Of a stretch of 64,000 bases of DNA, positions 26,801 through 37,648 are shown one piece after another (position 1 is the first letter of the stretch; every line of letters begins with the position of its first letter). Source of the stretch: Typha latifolia. Taxonomy: Eukaryota > Streptophyta > Magnoliopsida > Poales > Typhaceae. Location of the stretch: assembly GCA_019914945.1 (NCBI GenBank), contig CM034099.1, forward strand, positions 16,146,704-16,210,703, written 5' to 3'. Both the position numbers and the translations under genes were made by a program. The notes beneath the pieces were generated by a model that was not told where the DNA came from, ran no database searches, and saw nothing but the letters and a program-made list of their open reading frames with translations.

Positions 26801-27522
26801 TGGTAGCAGCAGTCACTCACATTGGTGGCAACAGTGGTACTTGCAGCAACAAGGACCAGCAATAACTAACATTTCCAGCCTCTACTGATGTTGCTTCTCA
26901 AAATAGCAGCAGCTACCACCATATTAGGTTTTCTAACTACGTAGTGCGTTAGATGACTAGTGTTTTGTATATCTAAATTTACTGACACCAAAAATGCCAA
27001 AAATCAAGCATAAGTGGCCAAAAGTGCTGAAACTGCTAAAAAGATATAACTTTTGGCAGGTACCAATTGAGAAATTAAGACCAAGATTTAGAACCATAGG
27101 TCAGAGGAAGCAAGAGAAGTCCTTCCACCGTCATACACTCTATTCTGTACATACCCTTCGCTGCAAACTGCCCTTTCAGATAGCTTCACTCACTAAAAAT
27201 TGCCTATTTCTGCTTCTCCTCCTCGAACAACTACTTGAATAGTATCCAATTCTTCTATTTTCCTAAGGGCAATTCGATCTGACTATATGTGGCATATCAA
27301 CAACCCAAGCTCACGTATTTGAAAACCTAGTGCATCAATCTATCACCTACTGCAACAAATCTGAAGAACAAAGCAATACAACAGTAGAGCAACATAGAAT
27401 TCGAATCGGAGGATCGCCTACCCAGGGTCGCGGTTGAGGATATCGCAGATCTCGACGTTCATCGCCCAATCAGGCCCGATCAGCATGTCGCTCGTCGCCC
27501 GATCCACCATCGATCCCGCCAT
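17831..27522 (-). CDS. TOM1-like protein (TOL), VHS-GAT ubiquitin-sorting adaptor
   Basis: Ten minus-strand exons in phase: 27522-27422, 24918-24840, 23720-23622, 23525-23412, 23162-23002, 21679-21598, 21161-21076, 20645-20460, 20068-19563 and 18540-17831 (2124 nt, 707 aa). Residues 9-135 are a VHS domain ([20 protein letters not shown], then [20 protein letters not shown], then [10 protein letters not shown]). Residues ~185-275 are a GAT domain ([20 protein letters not shown], ending [18 protein letters not shown]). The rest is disordered, with PPPPWE after a D-D-Q-S-G-A-L-P start and a Gln/Met/Gly-rich tail ending KVGSL. Plant TOLs recognise ubiquitinated plasma-membrane cargo and pass it towards ESCRT and the vacuole. 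The layout suggests the TOL6/TOL9 branch, not settled here. Introns hold TE material, including a TIR element in the last intron. The last exon's acceptor was chosen because it alone keeps phase with the preceding exon. Confidence 0.93.
17950..18500 (-). repeat. Gln/Met/Gly-rich repeat-coding segment of TOL
   Basis: Within the last TOL exon, short units such as [22 protein letters not shown] and [11 protein letters not shown] recur with a spacing of about 11-14 residues. Gln- and Tyr-rich sequence follows ([20 protein letters not shown]). The units are imperfect, so this is old low-complexity expansion and not a recent microsatellite. A disordered, multivalent tail is inferred. Confidence 0.75.
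18617..19480. repeat. Tandem duplication split by a TIR element
   Basis: The block starting TCAAGGTTCATCAGGAAAC (18617) recurs as TCAAGGTTTATCAGGAAAT (19389); AGCAAACAACTAGAATT is shared. The second half of unit 1 (ctcagacaactcttttttatctcaa, 19341-19365) matches unit 2 at 19456-19479. Unit 1 is therefore interrupted by the TIR element at ~18680-19336. Confidence 0.8.
18680..19336 (+). mobile_element. TIR transposon, non-autonomous (family member A)
   Basis: The left end TTTAAGCCAAGGTTCGG (from ~18679) is inverted at the right end (GCGAACCATGGTTTAAG, to 19336). Next to the ends are GATCGGGAT/ATCGGCC-type repeats, and the centre is a GAA-rich purine tract. There is no transposase. TTTAAG flanks or belongs to both ends, so a target duplication cannot be separated from the TIR. 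A homologue lies inverted in the CCDC25 gene intron. The superfamily is not assigned; PIF/Harbinger-like insertion at TTA/TAA is one option. Confidence 0.7.
20838..20875. repeat. (AC)n microsatellite in TOL intron
   Basis: An ACGC/AC-rich run followed by a short CGCGCGC patch, in the intron between TOL exons 7 and 8. Confidence 0.85.
22200..22740. repeat. Interspersed repeat in TOL intron 5
   Basis: GTGCCGACC, GTGCCGAT, TTGGCACAAT and similar words recur on both sides of an AT-rich core. This gives a loosely palindromic element unlike the surrounding intron. It is probably a diverged non-autonomous DNA transposon; boundaries are approximate. Confidence 0.4.
24425..24600. repeat. Non-LTR retroelement-like fragment in TOL intron 2
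   Basis: The stretch with AAGGCTATAGCCCCAATTAT followed by TTGGGGCCAGACATATGGAT resembles a widespread plant repeat (AAGCCCCAACTA..TTGGGG..GGCTACATGGAT) found in SINE/LINE 3' regions. This is recognition by eye only. Confidence 0.4.
24919..27421. other. TOL intron 1
   Basis: A 2.5 kb intron bounded by GT..AG on the minus strand. It includes a Pro/Thr-rich open frame at 26102-26311 and other short frames that I take as fortuitous or old repeat. No gene is supported inside it. Confidence 0.6.
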
Positions 27523-29118
27523 CGCTCCAAGCCCTAGACGATCCGATTAGATCCCGACCAATTCAAGCGAATCCGACCGCAAGCCCCTCGCCTCCTCCGA
27601 GATCGATGCCACAAACCGTAAGGGGGCACAGGCGGAGAGATCAAATCCGCGAAGCGAGTGCGAGATCGAATCCGCTTTTTTCTTCTTTTCTGTTCATAGG
27701 CAATGGAAATAATTTTCTTTTGCTTATTTTTATATATTTTGTTGTTTTGCGCTTTGGTTGTTATTATGGACATTTTTCTTTGGCTTTGGCCCAATGGGGT
27801 GCCTACACGTATGCATGCAGCAAGTTTTGCATAGCTGTTAAAAGGAATTTTACCAGATATTCTTGGTGGGTTCGGATCCTTCACGAGATCATGATCCGCT
27901 ATTATTATTATTATTATTATTACTCTAAATAAGTTAAATTTTGAGAATTTATGAATAAGTTGTCCAATATCAAGGAGGTTAATTTGAAATTGGAGAACAC
28001 TTCGGACTTTGCTATTTAATGAGCGTAGACCAGGATGAGGTGATGATTCCATGATGGGATTATTGACAAGGGGATATTTGCATAAATTGCACTTTACCTC
28101 TTGTGCTATGATGGGATCAAAGAAAAAGAGAGAAACTGCATTTTGTACTTTCAAATTTGGCATTTAATACCCTATGAAATCTAGACTAAAATGATTTAAT
28201 ATTGCCGCTAACAAAAAGATAAAATAATAATTTTTCCATTACATATTAAGTCACAATGAACATTGAACAGTGTCTTTCTTTTGGCAGGTGAGTACTTTCT
28301 TTGTGTAAATATGAAAAAATAATTACACTTTGATCCGGCTCACATAAGGGTTAAATACTTAAAAGTCCACAGAAGATTTCATACAATTTAAAACCATATA
28401 ATAGTAACAGTGCAATTATCCCTAAAACAATGTTGAACTAATCTGGCATCTTTAATTCCTATTACATAAATAAAGCAAAAACTAAATCAAAAATTAAAAC
28501 TCAAATTGCTAAAAGGGAAAGAGCCATCCACTCCATTTATCCAAATCCATCAACCCCCAAGCTACTGCATTAACTTCAACGAAACCAATGGCATCAATTA
28601 ACTACAATACCTTTTTGGAATTTATATAGATTTGAAAGATCACAACTTTCAATTACATAATTTTTTTTCAACTTCCAACATGGCTATACTATCTTAAGGT
28701 TACCCAACTGAACCATGTTTTACAACTTACTCTGATGATCAATCATCACCAAACTTACCACAGGTTGAACCATATTTAGCTGTTTCCCAGCAACTGATTA
28801 CTTATTACATCTGTGGCATGTCAAAGAGAATTCAGTATATAACCAATCCAAAGAGAAAGAGGAACCAGCATTCCTACTTCCCAAAGATAAATGATGTGAA
28901 ATGCCTTAACAGACTACTGATTAATCTGCCCTTGTAAGTTTACCATAATGAACATGTATGTAGCTGGCAATGATGAATCCAACAACAGAAAAAATTTCAT
29001 TTAGGGAAATGGTTGCTCCTCTATCACCCCAGGACCAAAGTATCACCTCTATTGCAGAGCCAATGGAGCTTCTGAATTTTGAACTTTCCACCATGAATCC
29101 ATGAGTAATATATGTGCT
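27523..29118. other. TOL upstream region and CCDC25 3' flank
   Basis: Up to ~27660 the sequence is GC-richer and probably is the TOL 5' leader and core promoter. A (TTA)n run sits at 27899-27922. The remainder is AT-rich with no gene; the 3' UTR of the CCDC25-like gene probably occupies the last few hundred bases. Confidence 0.5.
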
Positions 29119-32100
29119 TCACATGAAGTCATCTTCCAATTCTTGCAGGGACTTACTCGTAGATGCAATTTGTTTGTTGGAGGTCATCTTCTCTGATACC
29201 ATCAGACCCTTGTAGCTCCTAATCTCCGTCTGCCTCTCTTTCTCAAGCCTCTCCATTTCTTCTCTACGTTTCTGCCAAGGAAAAGCTCTCTTCAATCTTG
29301 TTCATACTTCAAAATCTACTTATCTTGTTCATACTTCATTATTGTTCAAGGACTTACTTTATCTTTCAACTGGAGCTTTCTTTCTGCCCTTTCAGCTGCA
29401 TTGACAGCTTCTCGCTCAGCTGCAAGTAGGAACCGGCGATCATGGTTGCAATCAAAGCAAGTGACCAAGCTTTAGAACTATATAGTTAACAGATTGACAT
29501 CATAGTTCAAGAAAAAGAGATCAAGTTCCGCATAAAGCCACGAGAAAATGATTATCTGGTGAAAAAGACAATCAAGAAAGAGAAACTAAACATCCTGATC
29601 CCATTTTATCATCTTGTCGGTTTGCTTCTGACATAGAAATCTTTGTATCACTAATAGAGTCATTGCAATGAGATCAAGTCCAACAATTGCTAGTATCCAA
29701 TCATTTAAAAAGATCATAGATCAACAACTGAAATTTGCCTATAACCCACTCTTTAAGTCAATGATATTGAATGAGCATAAATGATTTAATTCAAGTACGA
29801 TATAAACACTTCTATGGCTGGGTGCCTTACAAAAGAAAGAGATCTATACCTTAAGGCCCTATAAAAATATTAATATCATATTTGCATCGGTAGCTGATTC
29901 TTTAGGGCACAGATGCAACTGGTATGGTCATTCTGCACTAACACTCACAGCTAGTACCTTGGTTCTGTCTAGCACAAGGAAAAGATGTATGATGCCATGC
30001 CAAGGTAAAGAAGAAGAAATGGTTGGAGACTAGAATTGTAGCAAGATTTTAATTAAATGTACATGAGATAGTAAAAACAATTTTAATCAAATCTGCATGA
30101 GATAGTAAAACTACCAAAAATCCATTGAATAAACAGCTTAAGCTTCATATCTTGGAGCATGGTAAGGTTGACTAGTATTTAACTTTACGGTGATCTAAAG
30201 GATTTCTCTATAATTTCTATCTACAATCTACTAAATTATGAAATAATTTTATGTAACAACTTATATGCTGAGGTTCAAGCACTCATCTTTTAACATCAAG
30301 ATTAGCAACTATAAGTTCAATCAAGAGAGGCTCCTATGTCTCCAACAACTAGTACGAAAAGCCAAGCTCCACAATCTCATTTAGCAACTAATCATGCAAA
30401 CAATTCCTGCTATTAAGTGATATAGTTGGCCTGGGCAAATAGAATAATTGGTATGGTAACAGCAACAACTTAGGAGAAACTTAATAGCTTTTTAGACTTG
30501 GTGAAGACAAACAGCATGCAGAATTTCCAGAGAATGGTCACATAAAGTACAGAAATTAACCTCTCAAGTCAGGCTTCCGCTCCACCTTTGTCTTGTTCAA
30601 CCTGTTAACAATCTCGTTTACTCGTTTTTCTACCCTTACAGTACGGACCTGTAAACAATTAAGCCAATTAACCACTTTGATAACAAGATAGAAGAATTAG
30701 AAATGATACTTATCATATTAATTCATCTACCAGAAAGTGAGATCAAAAGGTGAGAGTGTATAAGATGAAGTCATAAAATCACATTTGTGCCACCAAGCCT
30801 ACACTAATCTATTTAAACATAGTACTTTGAGGACAACTTCTGAACAATAATGACTACAAAACACAAATTAAGAAATTTTAAAATGTTCAATTACAGTGAA
30901 CAGAGCAAGTTTAAGTGCACAGCCACTCTCAAGCAGCAAGAGGTAATATTATTCACTAAAGCACTTGTAATGATACAAAAGTGAATGCGTTTGGACACAT
31001 ACAAATTGGTAAACATATACATCAAGATTATTCACCAACTTAGGATTGTGAAAAGTGAAACCAACTCGACCAACTTCCATTGAAGGAATCTTGTTACAAA
31101 CTTGCATGCATTTCATAAAGACAAATTGGCAGACATACAGGTAAACATTACTCACCAACTTAGCATTGTGAAAACCAACTTGACCAACTTCCATTGCAGG
31201 AGTCTTCTTCAAATTATACCAGGGAGTGTAAACAACATCCACATTGTTCACCTTATTGCCTGAAACAAGATATTTGTGACAGAAGGAACAACTAGCCTCA
31301 ATTTACTTGCAAGCACAAACAGGTTAAGGATAGTGGATGAAGTACAGAATAAGCAAGCAGTAGAAGAAAAAAGCAACCAATTTTGTACAACGGATTATCA
31401 TAAGAGGCGTATAGAGGATTTTCTCAAAGAAATTAATTGACATATAATTAGTAGTTCATTATGATGGTAAGAGGAGACAAATAATGCAAATCACCTTGGA
31501 TAGAATTGGCTTTGACAAGTTGAGCACAATCTTCCAACAAACCTTCACTTATGTCATCGATTGTTTGACCTTTGTTTAATCTTACATAAACATGTGCTGA
31601 GGACATCTTATCAACATGAAACCTGCAATGATTATCAAGCAAGTATATCAGCAGATTTTGACAAATGATATGCATAGTCTAAAATCTTAAAGAATAGTGC
31701 GAGATCCCTGGACACCAAAGAAACTTTGATGCATTTACTCATGACATCAAATTAAAATGAAAACCCACCATATGATACCTCAACTAGTGTACCTGCATAC
31801 ACTTATAAAAGAAGGCAATAGAAATTCTACCATAAGTGAGAACCAACAGTTTAAATGGTCTGCTGATAAGGTAGTTATGGTCTTATGGATAATGAATATA
31901 GCAAGCAATCAAGAAGCAGACTTATAGTAACTCATGATTATGAGCCTACAAAGGTGAAAATGTGGAATAGCAAAGCAATGTGATTTTTGTCATCCCTGTT
32001 GTTGTCTTCTGGATGAGCCTATAGGAGCCAGCCCAAGGTAACATGCATACATGAACCTAAAATTCAAAAGTTGACAATGTACTTGAGCACACTTATACAT

Positions 32101-35100
32101 ACAAACATCCTATCCACAAACATTTGTCAAAAAGTTGGCCATAAACTTGTGCACACTTACACATTCACCAACATTCTGCCCACAAACATTAGCGAATATG
32201 AGTGGGGGCATGTAAAGACAATTTTTCAAATGTGTTCTTGTGCATATGTGTACATACAAAACACCGGACATACAGAGGTTACCAAATGGCCCAACATGAA
32301 CCTGCCCAAATTGAACCAAGCTAAGCCCAGGGTGTGCCCAACTTGGGCCCGACCTAGCCCTCTCCCGATATAGTGATGGGTGATATGGGCCAAGCCTTTG
32401 CCCACCTGGCCTAAAAGCTTGGCCTATTTGATATGCACACAATCATGCCTATCTAGCTAGCTCGTGGCCCAACCCTAGTACCCCCAATAAATAATTTCTT
32501 CTCCCAAAATACTCACCATACCACCAGACTAGCAAAGATGCCTAGCCCAAGCGTGTTGCCTAGCCTAAGCCCATTGCCTCTGAATGGACAATTCGCCCAT
32601 TACGCCCAGCCAAAATCTGGCTCAAGCCCAATATGTCACAGGCTAGAGGGTGCTAACCATGGATCCAAGTTTTGATCAATTCCAAGTCAAATTGAGATCA
32701 GCCATAGCCGATCCCGATCCATGCTTAGACATAGCGACTAGTTTCAGCTTGGTATCGACCGATCTTGCCCAATACGAATATTTTTTTATTGATACAGGTC
32801 GGATCCGACCCGTATCAATTAATTGTTCTCCAATTATCCTCTTTTTCTTCTCTCTCTCTAGTTCTCTATTTCTCTCTCTCTCTTCGACATCCCACCTTTC
32901 TTTCTCTCTCTACTCTCTCTCTGACTCCAGCAAGCCCCTCTCTCTTTCTCCCTCTTTTTCTTTCCTCTGCTCTCTTTCTCTCTTTTTTTTTCTCTTCGTT
33001 GTCTCTATAATAAAGGGTGAAACAGAGACACGAGAGAGTAGTGAGTGAGAGAGAGAGAGTGAGGACAAAAGAAGGGGGAGAAGAAATAAAAAAAGGTAAG
33101 AAATTTCTTTTTGCCCTGGTAGTAAGAAAGAGGGGGAGAAAGAGTGGGAGAGGGGGGGGGGACAGAAGGAAGAGAGAAGAAATGAAAAACAAATAAAAAA
33201 AAATACTAATTATTGGTAAGTTTATACATTCAAAGTAAATTAATATATTTTTTAGTTTTTAGGCTTTATATACGAGTAATTATTATTTTCTTATTTTTTT
33301 AAATTTTTAACCAATTTTCCTGTATTTTTAAATAATATTCAAAATTTTACGTAATTAATAAATAGTCCAACCGATTCGAGCGGCCAATACGTATTATTTT
33401 TTTGGATGGCTGATCCCCCGATCCTAATACCGATTTTTGAAACTTTAGCGTTAACAGGCTGAAATATTTCAGCTCAACTAGACCAATTGACTTGTGGGCA
33501 GGCTAGAGAACAAAGTCCGGCCCTAAAAACCTGCCTGGCCCGAACCCAAAGCCCATCCGATGACCACCTCTACACATATATATGATGTCAACGTATAAAT
33601 ACTTATCAAATAGAAGAAAGAAACTGTAAGTAATTTCCCCCCTTTGATATGGGGAGTTTAAAAATAAAAGTACATTTTGAATATGAGTAAAACATAATCT
33701 ATCAAGGTCTTGTTTGGTTGATCAGAATAAAGGGGGTTATTCGGGACATTAGTATAAGTGATTGATGTGATCCAAATCTAATCAGGTCACATCGGAGGAC
33801 ATTGAGCTCAATAGATCAAGTCTATTTATTTTATTTATTTTATTTGCTTGCATGGCTTAGTTAGAATATTAGTAAGTTTAGCCATTTACTTATTTACATG
33901 CGCTAGTTTTCTTATTGGTTGAGTAAGAGTCCTAGTAGGCTAAGATTTGTTTAATTAGCTAAGTCCAATTAAGTTAAGTTTACATTGGAGCTGGACTAGT
34001 CTTTATAAATATGTGGCGAGAAGCCCTTTTGAGGATTATTCAAGTATTGAATTATTTCCCTAAGACCTAACTCTCTCTCTCTATCTATGTCCCTTTTACG
34101 GTTCATCCTAGCTGACCCCACCTTAGTGTTTCGATCACCTCCCTCCTTCAAGGCTTCAATCACCGTTCTCCCTAATCCCTTAGGTTTGACATCTTCTGCT
34201 ATTCTTTCCTTCTATTACTCGATTGACTCTACTACCCACCAACACCATCACCATCTCACTATCACCATCACCATCATCATCATCACCACCACCTCAGCGC
34301 AAGTCACCACACCACCTAAGCAAAAGTCATCACCACCACCTAAATGCAATTCACCACCATTCAACCGAGCTCTCCATTCTCGACTTCCATCCTTCCACCA
34401 GCACCACCTCACACTAGAAATCCCCTAACTCTCAACACCTCAACTCGGCCCTAGCCAAAGCCCTATATTAGCCCCCAAGCCATCGCTCCATCTCTTAACC
34501 ACAACCACTACCCAACCGCGTCAATCAGCCCAGTCTAGGACTTTCATGTGTTCAGTATACTTTTACTCAAATTAAACTCAATCCAAACCCTAGCACATCT
34601 CTAGCTAAGGCTCTAATCCACTTTCACATCAAATTTCAACCTCAGACTCCATCTATAAGATCCCAAACAATCCCAAAGCCCTAGTTGGACCCAATGGGCC
34701 CATGCCAGTTTATTGAATTCAGGGCTTTCACCCATATGACCTATCTCCTTGCAAAATCCTCAATCCCTCTCCATAGCCACCTCTCATTAGGACCTAGACC
34801 CATTCCCTAGCTAAGTTTCAAGCCTAAATTAGAAGTAAAGGGTACGAGACACCCAAAAGCCCTAACTGGCGAGATCTTGTCCAGCCAGCTAGACTCGAGT
34901 GCTCAACACCAAGGTCGACTTTCCTTCCTTATTTGGCCCACTCTTAACCTAGTTCAGAGGGCCTAAACTGTGACAAGGTCTGAGAAGTGAAAGTAGTCAA
35001 TGTCAAAAAGGCAACAGAATATTCTCTCTGAATAGGATGAGTACAAGGAAGTGAAAGTCGTGATTCAAGATTATATATCATATGTAGGCCTATTTCAGGT

Positions 35101-36735
35101 TGTAACGCAATGAGTGAGTAGAAAGAGTGGAGAGCTGAAACCTGCAATGTCCCAGCATTCCTCCGGGAATTTTCAAAAGTTTTCTTGGATATAGAAAGAA
35201 ACAACAAGTGGGATAATCAAGCTTGATAGTGTTTGTGATGATTACCAGCATCTGCTAGCACCAGGAATCAACAACAGGGTTCCAGCATGTCATTCATAGT
35301 TCTTGGTGGATACTGTTATGCAAGTTGGATCCAATGGATGGTATTGCTATAAAGAGAAAAGAATAATACTGGAGCAATGTAAAGACTGAATAGATGACTG
35401 TTATGATATTATATAAGAAAGTGGCCCTTAAGTTTTCTGTTAAGAAGAATTGACTATCTTAATCCTATGAAAAAAAAAAAAGGAATTAAACTTTTGTAAA
35501 GGTCAGTGTATCATCAAGGCATTATACTGCATATCTTCCGGTCTGATGAAAATTTGAAGATAGAGGTCCATCTGGATTTTCAAAATAAAGCTTCAACAGT
35601 TGGAAGTAGGGGAACGAAAAACATCATGAATGTATGAAACTATTAGTAAAAACCTCACACTAAAAGGACCTGACACAGCATGAAGAAGGCACACCCTAAC
35701 AAAAACTTTCGCAACTTTTCAATATAAAAAACCTTCTGTAACCTCCAAAACTGACCGTTAACATCATTGCAGTCCTTAGTGGGAAAAGAAAAGAAATAAA
35801 ATACAATCTTGAAGGTGGGAAATCATATATCAGAAATCTCCTATCTTACAAACATCTAATTATGAAGACATGAAAATCTTTAAGGTCAAAACCTAAAAAT
35901 ATTATTTTAATGAAAATTTACGACTAGCGATCACTCAATTCTAATAATAAGAAGTCAGACAAGACACAGTATCCTAATATTTTGGCATTTCGGAACTTTA
36001 TCTTCATTAACTGGCACCAAATAGTTGGGACAAAAGGTCTTTTAATTTTAATATGAGAGTTGCAAGAATTTGACAATATTTTACAAACTATAGTCAAGCA
36101 CTCTAGAGTTGACGCCAAATAACTGGCCAAAGCAGAGATTATAGAGGGACTATACAAAATTCACATCCACGTACCAAAATTATTAAACAAGTTGAAAAAT
36201 CATTTCAGGCATACCGAACAAACCGAAGCTAATAAAGCTACATCAATCTTTATTCACAAAAGCAAACAATATCAAAAGTTCAGGCGTCATCGCAACTAAT
36301 AAGGCAGGAGAAACTAAAGCAAGCTAAAGATTCCATTAGGACTATACAAAATTCACATCCACCTACCAAAATTATTAAACAAGTTGAAAAATCATTTCAG
36401 GCATACCGAACAAACCGAAGCTAATAAAGCTACATCAATCTTTATTCACAAAAGCAAGCAATATCAAAAGTTCAGGCGTCATCGCAACTAATAAGGCAGG
36501 AGAAACTAAATCAAGCTAAAGATTCCATTAAAACTACCAAGCATCTAACGTGATACTTACTAGGTAGAAGAAGGCAAAAGACATGCAACAAAACAATTTA
36601 AAACAGAAGGTAAGAAGGTTACCAAATGTCCTCTGGGAATCCATACTTGATGAGCTCCTCGTTCTCGAACTTATCCAATCCCATGAAGATGGCGTAATCG
36701 CCGGCCTCCGGGCGAGCCTTGAAGTAGAAAACCAT
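29119..36735 (-). CDS. CCDC25-like NFACT-R domain protein
   Basis: Six minus-strand exons in phase: 36735-36623, 31622-31495, 31259-31156, 30648-30561, 29419-29358 and 29271-29119 (648 nt, 215 aa). Residues 1-~110 are the NFACT-R (DUF814) fold: [60 protein letters not shown] and [16 protein letters not shown]. Residues ~117-190 are a highly charged coiled coil ([12 protein letters not shown].., [20 protein letters not shown]). It ends in an acidic ELEDDFM tail. Length and order match the conserved eukaryotic CCDC25 family (about 208 aa in animals). Human CCDC25 is reported as a DNA-sensing membrane protein; the NFACT-R fold is shared with ribosome quality-control factors. The plant role is not established. 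Exon 1 could be read 27 codons further upstream, but the family starts at MVFYF. Intron 1 is 5 kb and full of repeats. Confidence 0.93.
31030..31210 (-). repeat. Partial duplication of CCDC25 exon 3 within intron 3
   Basis: The end of exon 3 plus its donor region recurs 120 bases downstream on the minus strand. [17 protein letters not shown] (exon side) corresponds to [19 protein letters not shown] (intron copy). The two donors are GTGAGT (at 31155) and GTGAAT (at 31035). The spacing is a multiple of three and no stop lies between. Confidence 0.8.
32280..33580. mobile_element. Nested repeat in CCDC25 intron 1 (outer element)
   Basis: GGCCCAA/GCCCGACC-rich sequence at 32290-32640 resumes at about 33460-33575 (GCCTGGCCCGAACCCAAAGC). 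The interruption is the TIR-family copy at 32650-33450. The outer unit has the look of a hAT-type non-autonomous element (gccc-gaccc words and terminal TGACCACCTCTA-like end), but its left terminus is not clear. Confidence 0.4.
32640..33460 (-). mobile_element. TIR transposon family member B
   Basis: On the minus strand this copy shows, in the same order as member A at ~18680-19336, an A-run followed by ATACGTAT.GGCC, GAATCGG, and an AAAATTTT(g/a)AATATTATTT block followed by AAAAATACAGGAAAA. A long CTCTCT/GAGAGA purine-pyrimidine centre and GATC/ATCGG-type ends follow. No coding capacity. Confidence 0.7.
33700..34960. other. Probable retrotransposon remnant in CCDC25 intron 1
   Basis: TATAAATATG near 34008-34017, a following CTCTCT leader, and Pro/His-rich CAC/CAT repeats (34240-34330) suggest an LTR promoter with downstream sequence. 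No boundaries, primer-binding site or open polyprotein can be recognised. Confidence 0.3.
36149..36532. repeat. 192-bp tandem duplication in CCDC25 intron 1
   Basis: The block starting ACTATACAAAATTCACATCC occurs at 36149 and again at 36341, and both copies run through ..AAGATTCCATTA. Only a few differences are visible (for example GTACC/CTACC, GCAAAC/GCAAGC, GCAAGC/TCAAGC), so the duplication is recent. It ends about 90 bases before exon 1's donor. Confidence 0.95.
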
Positions 36736-37055
36736 CTCTTCCTCAGCTTTCTGGCCCCGAAATCGGCGGAGAACAAGAAGAACGCTTGAACCAATCGGAG
36801 AATTGAATTCGAGCAATGGAGATCGGAAATTAGGGTTCCGGGGCAGGAAAAGAGGGCAGGATTTGGGGATTCCTTCCCTACTTCTCTACGATCAAGAGGT
36901 TTCTTTTTTCTATAAAAATAATTAATGTTAACATTTTTATTCCGTTCCCTTTTTTGTATTCCAAGCAACGCTACCCCCTTTCCTGGATTGCATGTGCGTA
37001 TCACGTGCATACAAACTGTAAAGTATTTTTCATCTTTTTAAATTTGATATTATGA

Positions 37056-37648
37056 GGGCCAATTTACAGCAAAAAGTCATTCAATTTTTTAATTAGCATA
37101 AATATACTCCACATTTATCAAATTATAATTTTGAGTTTTTTTTACTGATTTAGCTCTGATAAATCTCAAAAAGACTATCATGTCCTAAAAACGACACACA
37201 TCACCTATGTAATTTATATACATCGACTATACAAAATATACGCTTTAATTTTTTTAAAAGATACATATCGAGATTTTAAAAAAATTACACATAAATTACG
37301 TAATTTATACGCATCGCATATATAAAAAGTACAATCTAATTTTTTAAAAAAATATCACGCATCACCTATGTAATATATATGCATCGCTTATGCAAAATAT
37401 ACGCTATAATTTTCAATGATGTGCGTATTGAGATTTCAAAAAAAAAATGACATGCATCACCTATGTAATTTATACGCATTACTTATGTAAAATATACGCT
37501 TTAATTTTTAACAATGTGCATGTCGAGATTAAAATAATAAATTAGTCTAAATTGTAAAAAAAAAAAGCTTCAATTTGTAATTCGATAAATGGGGGAACCT
37601 ATTTCTGTCAATTAAAAAACTAAAAAGATTTTTACTGCAAATTACCCA
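37056..37648. mobile_element. Mutator-like TIR element with internal tandem repeats
   Basis: The left end GGGCCAATTTACAGCAAAAA is mirrored at the right end (reverse complement TGGGTAATTTGCAGTAAAAA); both continue into ..TTTTTTAATT. That makes imperfect TIRs of about 40 bases. GGGtAATTTGCAG-type ends are common in plant MULE-related elements. The interior holds about four units of ~80-95 bases. Flanks ATTATGA and ATTAGGA may be a decayed target duplication. Confidence 0.7.
37195..37535. repeat. Tandem repeat array inside the TIR element
   Basis: Four diverged units start near 37197, 37288, 37360 and 37452. Each carries CATCACCTATGTAATTTATA-type sequence, then CGCAT, AAAATATACGCTTTAATTTT and a (G/A)TGT.GAGATT stretch. 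Not coding. Confidence 0.8.

Noticed and set aside
27534..28163. 209-codon minus-strand frame upstream of the TOL start
   Set aside because: It overlaps the TOL leader and promoter in mixed low-complexity sequence; no homology or splice support.
32080..32200. Short imperfect repeat (cacactta-a-cattc words) in CCDC25 intron 1
   Set aside because: The similarity is partial and in low-complexity AC/AT sequence, so it is not a distinct element.
37195..37535. Repeat array as a CRISPR
   Set aside because: The units are diverged and contiguous, without unique spacers, and lie within a plant TIR element.
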